The position numbers and the translations under genes were made by a program. DNA of 16,042 nucleotides from Bacillota bacterium (GTDB taxonomy: Bacteria > Bacillota > Limnochordia > Limnochordales > ZCTH02-B6). Where the stretch lies: the NCBI GenBank assembly GCA_017578085.1, contig PKQR01000039.1, forward strand, positions 1-16,042. Direction: 5' to 3'. Below the pieces are notes generated by a model. That model made no database searches and was not told the origin of the DNA. It was given only the letters and a program-made list of their open reading frames with translations. Positions 6,000-13,328 of this stretch are shown here, one piece after another (position 1 is the first letter of the stretch; each line of letters begins with the position of its first letter).

Positions 6000-7472
6000 A
6001 TGGCAACTGAGGTCAAGCGTTCCCAGACCCATCACTTCAAGGTCCAACACTTCATCGACGGCCAGTTCGTCGACGGGGGACCGAGGTTTCCCATTATCTA
6101 CCCCGCGACGGGCGAGGAGATCGGGACGGCTCCGGCAGGAGGGCAGGCGGAGGTCGACGCCGCGGTGGCGGCGGCCCGCCGGGCTTTTGGCGTCTGGGGC
6201 AAGATGAAGCCCTCGGAGCGGCGCCAGGTCTTACACCGGTTTGCCGACGCCATCATCGCGCACGGCGATGAGCTGGCGCGCCTCGAAACGCTGGACGTGG
6301 GCCGGCCCATACGGGACAACGGCCGCCCCTACATTGAGCGGGCCGCGGCCAATATCCGCTTCTTCGCCGACTTCGCGGCCATGCTCCCGTCCGAGGCCTA
6401 CCCCATGGAAAACGGCTACATCAACTACGTGCTGCGCCATCCCGTCGGGGTGGCGGGCCTCATCACGCCCTGGAACGTGCCGCTGCTCTTGGAAACCTGG
6501 AAGATCGGCCCGGCGCTGGCCTTTGGCAACACGGTGGTGCTGAAGCCGGCCGAGTGGACGCCGCTGGCGGCGTGGAAGCTGGCGCAGCTGGCCCAGGAAG
6601 CCGGCCTACCCCCGGGCGTGTTTAACGTGGTGCACGGGTACGGGCCCGACAGTGCCGGCGAGTTCCTGACCCGCCATCCCGGCGTGAACCTGATTTCCTT
6701 CACCGGCGAAACCGTCACCGGCCAGATCATCATGGCCAACGCCGCCCCGACCCTCAAGCGGCTTTCCTTTGAGCTGGGCGGCAAGGGCGCCAACATCGTC
6801 TTTGCGGACGCGGACTTCGAACGGGCGGTGGAGGTGTCCATCAGGGCAGCGTTCTTTAATCAAGGCGAGTTCTGCTTGGCGGGGCCGCGGATTTTCGTGG
6901 AGCGGAGCTTGTACGACCGGTTTCTCGCGGCCTTTGTGGAGCGGGCGCGGGCCATCCGGGTGGGCGACCCCATGGATCCCGAGACGCAGATGGGAGCCCT
7001 CATCAACCACGAGCACCTGAATCGGGTAATGGGCTTTGTGGAGCGGGCGGTCCAAAACGGGGCCAAGGTGCTCACGGGCGGCAAACGCCTCGCACTGCCC
7101 GCGCCCTTGGACGGCGGCAGCTTCATGGAGCCCACGGTCATCGTGGACGTGGGGCCGGAGGACGAGATCTGCCAACGCGAGGTCTTTGGCCCGGTGGTGA
7201 CCGTGACGCCCTTTGACGACGAGGCGGAGGTCATCGAGTGGGCCAACGGGACCCAGTATGGCTTGAGCGCGGTGGTGCAGACCAGCAACGTCCGCCGGGC
7301 GCACCGGGTGGCGGCGCAGCTGCAAGTAGGCACCGTGTGGGTCAACGACTTCTTCGTGCGGGACCTCCGGGTGCCGTTTGGCGGCATGAAGTACAGCGGC
7401 ATCGGGCGCGAGGGCGGCCACTACAGCCTCGAGGTGTTTACCGAGGCGGCCAACATCTGCATCGCCGTCTGA
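6000..7472 (+). CDS. dmpC: 2-Hydroxymuconic semialdehyde dehydrogenase
   Basis: A 490-residue NAD-dependent aldehyde dehydrogenase of normal family length. Motifs in order: PWNVP with Asn159, KPAEWTPL with Lys182, FTGETVTGQ for the nucleotide, FELGGKGANIVF with general base Glu258, catalytic Cys292 in QGEFCLAGPRI, and Glu394 in REVFGPVVTV. The sequence around the cysteine and the C-terminal PFGGMKYSGIGREGG resemble the DmpC/XylG group. In the pathway it oxidises the ring-cleavage product 2-hydroxymuconic semialdehyde to 2-hydroxymuconate, feeding the tautomerase; this commits the operon to the oxidative branch. Start ATG with GGGAGG eight bases upstream, inside the tandem repeat. Family assignment is certain; substrate follows from the neighbours. 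Other semialdehyde or betaine-aldehyde-type enzymes would look similar in isolation. Confidence 0.92.
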   Translation: MATEVKRSQTHHFKVQHFIDGQFVDGGPRFPIIYPATGEEIGTAPAGGQAEVDAAVAAARRAFGVWGKMKPSERRQVLHRFADAIIAHGDELARLETLDVGRPIRDNGRPYIERAAANIRFFADFAAMLPSEAYPMENGYINYVLRHPVGVAGLITPWNVPLLLETWKIGPALAFGNTVVLKPAEWTPLAAWKLAQLAQEAGLPPGVFNVVHGYGPDSAGEFLTRHPGVNLISFTGETVTGQIIMANAAPTLKRLSFELGGKGANIVFADADFERAVEVSIRAAFFNQGEFCLAGPRIFVERSLYDRFLAAFVERARAIRVGDPMDPETQMGALINHEHLNRVMGFVERAVQNGAKVLTGGKRLALPAPLDGGSFMEPTVIVDVGPEDEICQREVFGPVVTVTPFDDEAEVIEWANGTQYGLSAVVQTSNVRRAHRVAAQLQVGTVWVNDFFVRDLRVPFGGMKYSGIGREGGHYSLEVFTEAANICIAV

Positions 7473-7473
7473 C

Positions 7474-7492
7474 GCGCCCGGGCCGGGGGCGC
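7474..7492 (+). other. Small G/C hairpin just after the dmpC stop
   Basis: GCGCCC (7474-7479) pairs with GGGCGC (7487-7492) around a 7-base loop, starting two bases after the stop codon. No U-run follows. It may slightly reduce or stabilise transcript across the 89-base gap before the hydratase gene, or may be chance in G/C-rich DNA. Beyond it the gap shows nothing except the GGAGGG ribosome site at 7548-7553. Confidence 0.25.
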
Positions 7493-7561
7493 TGGCGGAC
7501 CCTTGGACGGTACTCCCGGCAGCGCGGTTTACCCTGAATCCCGGCGTGGAGGGATCAGGAC

Positions 7562-8353
7562 GTGGAGGTTGCCATCGACGTTTTGGCCGGTCGGCTCGCC
7601 GAGGCCTGGGAAACCCGCCGGCCCATCGAGCCGCTGCATGAAAACCCGGGCTTGGCGGACGTGGAGGCCGCGTACCGGATCCAGCAGGCGTGGGTCGCGC
7701 GGCGGCTTGAGCAAGGCGACGCCGTCGTCGGCCGCAAGATCGGCCTCACCAGCCGCGCCATGCAGGAGCAGTTTGGCGTCAACGAGCCCGACTACGGGAC
7801 GCTCTTGGAGAGCCTTCACCTGCCGGCGCCCAGCGGCGTCGCGTCGGTGCCTGTAGGCCGGTTCATCCAGCCGCGCGCGGAGGGCGAGATCGCCTTCTTG
7901 CTCAAGGAGCCCTTGAGCGGGCCGGGGGTCAGCGTGGCGGACGTTTTCAGGGCCACCGCTGCCGTGGCGGCGGCCATCGAGATCGTGGACAGCCGCATCC
8001 GCGACTGGCGCATCCGGCTGGTGGACACGGTGGCCGACAACGCTTCGTGCGGCGCGTTTGCCGTCGGGCCTTGGTGCAGCCGCTGGCGGGAGCTGGACCT
8101 GGCTCTCGCAGGCATGACGCTCTACGTCAACGGGCGGCTCGCGTCCAGCGGCACCGGCGCGGCAGCCCTCGGCCATCCGGCCACGTGCGTGGCGTGGCTG
8201 GCCAACAAGCTGGCGAGCCTGGGCCAGCGCCTGGAGGCCGGCGACGTGGTGCTCTCGGGGTCCTTGGGCCCCGCGGTGCCGGTGGCTGCCGGCCAGTTGG
8301 TGCGGGTCGAGGTGGGGGGCCTGGCGCCCGTGGCGGTGCAGTTCACCGCTTAG
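7562..8353 (+). CDS. dmpE: 2-Oxopent-4-enoate hydratase (2-hydroxypenta-2,4-dienoate hydratase)
   Basis: This 263-residue paralogue of the decarboxylase adds water to 2-hydroxypenta-2,4-dienoate to give 4-hydroxy-2-oxovalerate, the aldolase substrate. Family features: GRKIGLTS with Lys59, GVNEPDYGTLL, the metal ligands Glu107 and Glu109 in RAEGEIAF, Glu140 in AIEIVDSRI, and DTVADNASCGAFAVG. The IGLTS...GVNEPDYG and AIEIVDSRIRDWRI segments are those of DmpE/MhpD rather than DmpH. All three acidic ligands are intact. Start is GTG with GGAGGG (7548-7553) eight bases upstream; no better start is nearby. It lies between the semialdehyde dehydrogenase and the acetaldehyde dehydrogenase, as expected in meta-cleavage operons. 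The 86-base gap that follows contains no gene, only the ribosome site of the next. Confidence 0.9.
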   Translation: MEVAIDVLAGRLAEAWETRRPIEPLHENPGLADVEAAYRIQQAWVARRLEQGDAVVGRKIGLTSRAMQEQFGVNEPDYGTLLESLHLPAPSGVASVPVGRFIQPRAEGEIAFLLKEPLSGPGVSVADVFRATAAVAAAIEIVDSRIRDWRIRLVDTVADNASCGAFAVGPWCSRWRELDLALAGMTLYVNGRLASSGTGAAALGHPATCVAWLANKLASLGQRLEAGDVVLSGSLGPAVPVAAGQLVRVEVGGLAPVAVQFTA

Positions 8354-8439
8354 GCGCTCGGGCAAACGGCGAGGTTTGGAGCCGAAGGAGTTTCGTGGAG
8401 CGGTCGGCGGGCTAGAGAAGAACGTGGGAGGCGACAGCG

Positions 8440-9327
8440 ATGGCCGTCGGCGTGGCGATTCTCGGCTCGGGCAACATCGGCACGGATTTGATGTACAAGG
8501 TGCTGCGCAATCCGCACCTGGAGTTGCGCATGCTGGCGGGGATCGATCCGGCATCAGAAGGGCTCGCCCGGGCCAGGAGCCTTGGGGTGCCCACCAGCAC
8601 CGCCGGGATCGACGCGGTGCTCGACGACCCGGACATCCAGATCGTATTTGATGCCACGTCGGCTCACGCTCACCTCAAGCACGCGCCGCTGCTCAAGCAG
8701 GCCGGCAAGGTGGCCATCGACCTGACGCCGGCGTCGGTGGGGCCGCCGGTGGTGCCGGCCATCCCGAGGGAGCACGACGCGTGGCCCGACAACATCAGCC
8801 TGGCGACCTGCGGGGCGCAGGCCACGGTGCCCATCGTGTACGCCATCCGGAGGGTCGCGGAGGTGGAGTACGCGGAGATCGTGGCCACCATCGCCTCCAA
8901 GAGCGCGGGGCCGGGGACGCGGCAAAACATTGACGAGTTCACGGTCGCCACCGCCCGGGCCCTCGAGCGGGTCGGCGGAGCGGCCCGGGGCAAGGCCATC
9001 ATCATCCTCAATCCTGCTGAACCCCCGATTCTCATGACCAACACCATCTACGCCTTGGTGCCGGAAGTGGACCCGGCGGCCCTGGAGCGTTCGGTCCAGG
9101 CCATGGTGGCCGAGATTCAACGGTACGTCCCGGGCTACCGGCTCAAGGTGCCGCCCTTGGTGGGTGAGGCGCCGGACGGCCGGGGACGGTTGGTCACCGT
9201 CATGCTGGAGGTTGAAGGCGCGGGCGACTTCCTGCCCCGCTACGCCGGGAATCTCGACATCATGACGGCCGCGGCCGTGCGGGTGGCCGAGCAGGTGGCC
9301 GCGGCGCGGCAGGCGCCGGCGGCCTAA
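8440..9327 (+). CDS. dmpF: Acetaldehyde dehydrogenase (acylating), DmpF/MhpF family
   Basis: A 295-residue enzyme that oxidises acetaldehyde with NAD+ and CoA to acetyl-CoA. The N-terminal Rossmann motif GSGNIGTD (9-16) is exact for the family. Catalytic Cys124 lies in SLATCGAQATVPIVYA. The C-terminal part holds GTRQNIDEFT and ILNPAEPPILMTNTIY, both typical of DmpF. Its length is slightly shorter than the 300-315 residues common in the family, mainly at the C-terminus. It works as a complex with the aldolase DmpG, which passes acetaldehyde directly through a channel; the two genes are adjacent and co-directional, as is usual. Start ATG with GGGAGG (8426-8431) at a spacing of eight. Confidence is very high. 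Confidence 0.96.
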   Translation: MAVGVAILGSGNIGTDLMYKVLRNPHLELRMLAGIDPASEGLARARSLGVPTSTAGIDAVLDDPDIQIVFDATSAHAHLKHAPLLKQAGKVAIDLTPASVGPPVVPAIPREHDAWPDNISLATCGAQATVPIVYAIRRVAEVEYAEIVATIASKSAGPGTRQNIDEFTVATARALERVGGAARGKAIIILNPAEPPILMTNTIYALVPEVDPAALERSVQAMVAEIQRYVPGYRLKVPPLVGEAPDGRGRLVTVMLEVEGAGDFLPRYAGNLDIMTAAAVRVAEQVAAARQAPAA

Positions 9328-9382
9328 GGGCGGGGGCCTGGCACCCGGCGCGGGCGGCAAGAAGGCGAGGAGGACGGTGCCG

Positions 9383-9430
9383 ATGCAAGCGGGCATGCAG
9401 GCGGGCACGCAAGTGGGCACACAAGCGGTA
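9383..9430 (+). repeat. 12-bp imperfect tandem repeat in the 5' end of dmpG
   Basis: Four consecutive 12-base units start at 9383, 9395, 9407 and 9419. Units 1 and 2 match at 11 of 12 bases, unit 3 matches unit 1 at 10 of 12, and unit 4 at 8 of 12. They encode MQAG, MQAG, TQVG and TQAV. The period is in frame, so copy-number change would lengthen or shorten the protein without a frameshift. Confidence 0.9.
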
Positions 9431-10528
9431 TTGCGGACGGCGCCGCAGCCGGCGGCACAGGCAAGCTCGCAGGAGAGGGCGCAGGCGGCCGGCGGGGATG
9501 GCGCCCGGAAGCCCCGTGTGACGCTGGTAGACGTGAGCCTGCGGGACGGGAGCCACGCGGTGCGCCACCAGTTCACTTCGGACCAGGTGGCGCGCGTGGC
9601 CGCCGCCCTGGACCGGGCCCGGGTGCCTGTCTTTGAGGTCAGCCACGGCGACGGCCTGGGCGGATCGTCCCTGCAGTACGGGTTTTCCCGGGAGCCGGAC
9701 ACCCGGTGGCTGCGGGCGGCGGTGGAAAACGCCCCTAACGCCCAGGTTTCCGTGCTGCTCTTGCCGGGCATCGGCACCCGCCGGGAGCTCAAAGAGGCGG
9801 TGGAGCTGGGCGCCAAGGTGGCCCGCATCGCCACGCACTGTACCGAGGCGGACATCGCCCCGCAGCACATCGCCTTGGCCCGGGAGATGGGCATGACGGT
9901 GTGCGGCTTCCTGATGATGAGCCACATGATCTCCCCGGCGGAGCTGGCCCGGCAAGCCCGCATCATGGAGGACGCCGGGGCCCACGTGGTCTATGTCGTC
10001 GACTCCGCCGGGGCCCTGCTGGTGGAAGAAGCCCGGGCGAGGGTGCAGGCGCTCCGGGACGCCCTTGAGTGCGAAGTCGGTTTCCACGGCCACAACAACC
10101 TGGGGCTGGCGGTGGCCAACACCGTGGCGGCGCTGGAGGCGGGCGCCACGTGGCTGGACGGGTCCTTGTGCGGCCTGGGCGCGGGCGCGGGCAACACGCA
10201 GCTGGAGGTGCTCGCGGCGGTGCTGGACCGCATGGGGATTGACACGGGCGTCGACGTCTACGGCGTCATGGACGCGGCGGAGGAGGTGGTAAAGCCCATG
10301 CTGCCCCGGCCCATCGTCATCGACCGGGATGCCCTGGTCATCGGCTACGCGGGGGTGTACTCGTCGTTCCTCCTGCACGCCCGCCGGGCGGCGGAGCGGT
10401 TTGGCGTGGAGGTGCGGGACATCCTGCTGGAGCTGGGCCGGCGGCGGACGGTGGGCGGCCAGGAAGACCAGATCATCCAGGTGGCCTACGAGATCGCGCA
10501 GCGCGGCGGTGCCCGCTCGAGCGCCTAA
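9383..10528 (+). CDS. dmpG: 4-Hydroxy-2-oxovalerate aldolase
   Basis: This DRE-TIM metallolyase-type class II aldolase cleaves 4-hydroxy-2-oxovalerate to pyruvate and acetaldehyde, handing the aldehyde to DmpF. With ATG 9383 it has 381 residues. The catalytic start VSLRDGSHAVRHQF supplies the conserved Arg54 and metal ligand Asp55, and HGHNNLG supplies the two metal-binding His (235 and 237). FEVSHGDGLGGSSLQYG and DSAGALL are further family motifs, and the C-terminal helical domain that binds DmpF is present. Known homologues start only a few residues before LRDG, so about 45 residues here are an extra N-terminal segment rich in Ala, Gln and Gly, partly made by a 12-bp repeat. Start choice: GAGGAGG (9367-9373) is nine bases from ATG 9383 but only three from GTG 9377, which would add two residues. 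The extension is not predicted to be a signal peptide. Confidence 0.95.
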   Translation: MQAGMQAGTQVGTQAVLRTAPQPAAQASSQERAQAAGGDGARKPRVTLVDVSLRDGSHAVRHQFTSDQVARVAAALDRARVPVFEVSHGDGLGGSSLQYGFSREPDTRWLRAAVENAPNAQVSVLLLPGIGTRRELKEAVELGAKVARIATHCTEADIAPQHIALAREMGMTVCGFLMMSHMISPAELARQARIMEDAGAHVVYVVDSAGALLVEEARARVQALRDALECEVGFHGHNNLGLAVANTVAALEAGATWLDGSLCGLGAGAGNTQLEVLAAVLDRMGIDTGVDVYGVMDAAEEVVKPMLPRPIVIDRDALVIGYAGVYSSFLLHARRAAERFGVEVRDILLELGRRRTVGGQEDQIIQVAYEIAQRGGARSSA

Positions 10529-10640
10529 GCCGCGCAGGCCGGCGTGACAGGCGGTGGGCCGAGTGCCGCAACGCACCGCGGGCCACCGGCCAAGGGCCTA
10601 GGCCACAGCCGGCCGGGACAACCGGAAGGGCGGGTGAACG

Positions 10641-12239
10641 GTGGTGCAGCCAGCGGAGAAGATGTCGGAGACGACGGAGGCCAAAGCAGGCGGGACGGCG
10701 CACGGCGCGCGGCCGGCCCAAGACGGGGCATTGGCCAAGGACTTCCAGGGCATGACGGGCGAGGAGTACCTCGAGAGCCTGCGGGACGGGCGGAAGGTAT
10801 ACATTGACGGTGAGCTCATCCGGGACGTGACCAAGCATCCCGCCTACCGCAACGCCGCGCGCTCCATCGCCCGGCTCTACGACCTGCTGCACGACGAGAG
10901 CATGCAGGAGACGCTCTTGACGCGGGACCGGTACGGCATCGTGACCCACCGGTTTTTCGCTCCCGCCTACAGCGCCGACGAGCTGGCCAAGGCCGGCGAG
11001 GCCGTCGCCGCCTGGCAGCGCATGAGCTGGGGCTGGATGGGGCGCACGCCCGAGTACAAGGCGTCCTTCATGGCCACCCTCGGGGCCGACCCCGACTACT
11101 ACGCCCCCTTTGGCAACAGCGCCCGCCGCTGGTATGAGGAAACCGCCCGGCGGGTGCTTTTTATGAACCACGTCATCGTCGACCCGCCGGTGGACCGCAA
11201 CCGGCCGCCCCAGGAAGTGCGCGACGTGTTCATCCACGTGGTCAAGGAAACCGACGCCGGCATCTACGTGAGCGGGGCCAAGCAGGTGGCGACCGCCAGC
11301 GCCCTGACCCACGGGTCCTTTGTGGCCTGCAACAGCGGCTCGGCGGCCCGCCTCCAGGAGGGCCGCGACGAGGACTTCGCCCTGGTGTTCTTTGTGCGCA
11401 TGAACAACCCGGGCCAGTACCTCATCTCCCGCGCCTCCTACGAAGCCAAGGCGGGGCATCCCTTTGACTACCCGCTGGCCGCCCGCTTCGACGAAAACGA
11501 CGCGGTGCTCATCCTGGACAACGCCTTCATCCCCTGGGAGGATGTGCTCATCTACCGGGACGTGCGCAAGGTGAAGGCGTTCTACGCGGATTCCGGGTTC
11601 TTCCCCCGCTTCAACTTCCAGGCCACCATCCGCATGGCGATCAAGATGGAGTTCGTGGCGGGCCTCCTGCTCAAAGGGGTCGAGTGCAACGGTACCGCCG
11701 ACTTCCGGGGCGTGCAGGTGGCGGTGGGCGAGGTCATCGGCCTGCGCAACCTCTTCTGGGCCCTGGTGGCGGCCATGGCCCGGGATCCCGAGCCGAGCCT
11801 GGGCGGGAGCGTCGTGCCGCGGCTGGAGTACGCCGGGGCGGCCCGCATCGCCACCAACTTCTGTTGGGACCGGGTGCGGGAGATCTTTGAGCGCACCCTG
11901 GGCGGCAGCCCCGTGCTCAACGTGTCGTCCTACAAGGACTTCCTCAACCCCGAGCTGCGGCCCATCATCGACCGCTACATGCGGGGCACCGGGCTCACGG
12001 CGCTGGAACGGTCCAAGCTGTTTAAGGTCATTTGGGACGCGATGTACTCGGAGTTCGCCGGGCGGCACGGGCTGTACGAGCTCAACTACGCCGGCAACGC
12101 GGAGCAAAAGTACATCGACGTGCTGCAGTGGGCGGCCAAGCGCGGGCAGACGGACGCCTTCAAGGCGATGGTGGACGACTTCATGAGCGACTACGACTTG
12201 AGCGGCTGGACGGCCGCCCCGTGGAAAGAAGGCGCGTAG
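10641..12239 (+). CDS. pheA: Phenol 2-monooxygenase, oxygenase component (PheA/HpaB family)
   Basis: A 532-residue flavin-dependent two-component monooxygenase of the 4-hydroxyphenylacetate 3-hydroxylase family. It uses reduced FAD from a separate reductase to ortho-hydroxylate a phenol. Residues from about 36 match the family: MTGEEYLESLRDGR, WMGRTPEYK, NHVIVDPPVDRNRP, VKETDAGIYVSGAKQVATAS and DNAFIPWEDVLIYRD, then the all-helical C-terminal domain. Arg135, Tyr139 and His177 have the same mutual spacing as Arg100, Tyr104 and His142 of Thermus HpaB, residues known to line the substrate pocket. The first 35 residues are a low-complexity leader. GTG 10641 has GGAAGGG ten bases upstream; ATG 10662 is an alternative. 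Sequence alone does not separate phenol from 4-hydroxyphenylacetate; the lower pathway (acetaldehyde dehydrogenase, hydroxyoxovalerate aldolase) fits phenol or cresol. No flavin reductase gene is in view. Confidence 0.88.
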   Translation: MVQPAEKMSETTEAKAGGTAHGARPAQDGALAKDFQGMTGEEYLESLRDGRKVYIDGELIRDVTKHPAYRNAARSIARLYDLLHDESMQETLLTRDRYGIVTHRFFAPAYSADELAKAGEAVAAWQRMSWGWMGRTPEYKASFMATLGADPDYYAPFGNSARRWYEETARRVLFMNHVIVDPPVDRNRPPQEVRDVFIHVVKETDAGIYVSGAKQVATASALTHGSFVACNSGSAARLQEGRDEDFALVFFVRMNNPGQYLISRASYEAKAGHPFDYPLAARFDENDAVLILDNAFIPWEDVLIYRDVRKVKAFYADSGFFPRFNFQATIRMAIKMEFVAGLLLKGVECNGTADFRGVQVAVGEVIGLRNLFWALVAAMARDPEPSLGGSVVPRLEYAGAARIATNFCWDRVREIFERTLGGSPVLNVSSYKDFLNPELRPIIDRYMRGTGLTALERSKLFKVIWDAMYSEFAGRHGLYELNYAGNAEQKYIDVLQWAAKRGQTDAFKAMVDDFMSDYDLSGWTAAPWKEGA

Positions 12240-12258
12240 CGAAGGGAGGGCATCACCG

Positions 12259-13257
12259 ATGACCGGCAAGGGAATCGGCTATCCGGTGGCGCAGCTCGCA
12301 CACGTGGAGCTCTTCACGCCCAAGCCCGAGGAGTCGCTCTGGTTTTTCCGCGACTTCCTCGGGATGGAGCCGGTCGCGCAGGAAGGCCAGTCCGTCTACC
12401 TGCGGGGGTATGAAGACAACTACACCTACAGCCTCAAGCTGACCGAGCGGGACAAACCGGGCTTAGGCCACGTTGCCTGGCGCACGTTTTCCCGGGAAGC
12501 CCTTGAGGAATGCGCCCGCCGGCTCAAGGACACGCCCTATGGGCTCGGCTGGAGCGACGGCGACCTGGGCCATGGGCCGTCCTACCGGATCCGCACGCCG
12601 GATGGGCACCCGATGGAGCTTGTCTGGGAGCTCGAGTACTACACTGCCCCTGACGGTCAGCGCAGCCAGCTCAAGAGCCGCCCGCAGAAGCGGCCGCTGC
12701 GGGGCATCCCGGTGCGCCGCATCGACCACGTCAACCTGATGTGCAAGGACCCGGTGCCCAACCGGGAGTTCTTCATGGACCAGCTCGGTTTCCTCTGGCG
12801 CGAGTCCAAGCTGGGCGAAGGCGGCGTGGAGGTGGGCGCGTGGCTGAGCGTCTCGGCCATCGTGCACGAGGTGGCCGTCATGCGGGATCGCCTGGGGCTC
12901 GGCAACCGGCTGCACCACGTGGCCTACTGGTACGGCTATCCCCAGCACATCTTTGACGTGGCCGACACGGCGCCCGACTACGGCATCACCGTGGAAACCG
13001 GGCCAGGCAAGCACGGCACGACGCAAGCCTACTTCATGTACGTCTTTGAGCCCGGCGGCAACCGCGTCGAGCTGTTTGGCGACAATGGCTACCTCATCTT
13101 TGACCCCGACTGGAAGACCATCGTCTGGGACGTCTCCAACGAAGTGGACCTGGAGCGCAGCAGCATCTGGTTCGGCGGGAAATTGCCAGAGTCGTTTTAC
13201 ACGTACGGCACGCCGCATCCGGAAGTGCCCGCGTGGGTCCAGCGGCGGGTGTCGTGA
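12259..13257 (+). CDS. pheB: Catechol 2,3-dioxygenase (class I extradiol, Fe(II))
   Basis: A 332-residue two-domain vicinal-oxygen-chelate protein that opens catechol next to its hydroxyls to give 2-hydroxymuconic semialdehyde. The N-terminal domain (about 10-127) is the structural copy; the C-terminal domain (about 152-275) carries the active site. Iron ligands are His157 in RRIDHVNL, His220 in LHHVAYW and Glu271 in NRVELFG. Second-sphere residues are His203, His252 in PGKHG and Tyr261. The stretch from PGKHG to RVELFG and the tail containing IVWDV resemble the homoprotocatechuate-type branch, as do catechol dioxygenases of thermophilic Bacillota. Start ATG, with GGGAGGG (12244-12250) eight bases upstream and 19 bases after the hydroxylase stop, so the two ring-attacking steps are co-transcribed. 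Catechol is inferred from the neighbours; substituted catechols are possible. No reactivating ferredoxin gene is near. Confidence 0.92.
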   Translation: MTGKGIGYPVAQLAHVELFTPKPEESLWFFRDFLGMEPVAQEGQSVYLRGYEDNYTYSLKLTERDKPGLGHVAWRTFSREALEECARRLKDTPYGLGWSDGDLGHGPSYRIRTPDGHPMELVWELEYYTAPDGQRSQLKSRPQKRPLRGIPVRRIDHVNLMCKDPVPNREFFMDQLGFLWRESKLGEGGVEVGAWLSVSAIVHEVAVMRDRLGLGNRLHHVAYWYGYPQHIFDVADTAPDYGITVETGPGKHGTTQAYFMYVFEPGGNRVELFGDNGYLIFDPDWKTIVWDVSNEVDLERSSIWFGGKLPESFYTYGTPHPEVPAWVQRRVS

Positions 13258-13261
13258 CCCG

Positions 13262-13284
13262 GCCGGGCCGTTCTGCAGCCCGGC
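13262..13284 (+). terminator. Candidate attenuating hairpin between catabolic genes and TRAP genes
   Basis: GCCGGGC (13262-13268) pairs perfectly with GCCCGGC (13278-13284) around a 9-base loop, starting five bases after the dioxygenase stop. A short TTT (13290-13292) follows a few bases later, too short and too distant for a strong intrinsic terminator. It could partly separate expression of the TRAP genes from the catabolic genes. Confidence 0.35.
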
Positions 13285-13328
13285 GCGGGTTTCAACCAAT
13301 ACGTAGGGGACAAAGGGGGTTTGGCGCA

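Noticed and set aside
5978..6010. Eleven-codon frame (including stop) from a GTG in the second 18-bp repeat copy, overlapping the dmpC start
   Set aside because: It has a GGGAGG before it only because the repeat duplicated the site, at a spacing of four; too short and too dependent on the duplication to call a leader peptide.
8376..8651. Small frame starting in the gap before dmpF
   Set aside because: It runs out of frame through dmpF and has no recognisable sequence; the gap only carries the dmpF ribosome site.
8554..9966. Minus-strand frame of 470 codons across dmpF and dmpG
   Set aside because: Antisense of two well-identified genes; the sequence shows no protein-like motif.
10586..10616. 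GGCCTAGGCC palindrome (10595-10604) flanked by CCGGCC and GGCCGG in the gap before pheA
   Set aside because: Built from GGCC/CCGG words that are frequent in this DNA; the arms are short and the loop long, so I could not support an operator, promoter or terminator.
10473..12269. 598-codon open frame on the minus strand opposite the phenol hydroxylase gene
   Set aside because: Long only because stops are rare in G/C-rich antisense frames; composition is biased to His/Val/Gly/Arg and no family is recognisable.
13233..13328. Upstream extension of the dctP frame
   Set aside because: It overlaps the end of the dioxygenase gene, puts 32 basic residues before a clear signal peptide, and the ribosome site AAGGGGG fits the GTG at 13329.
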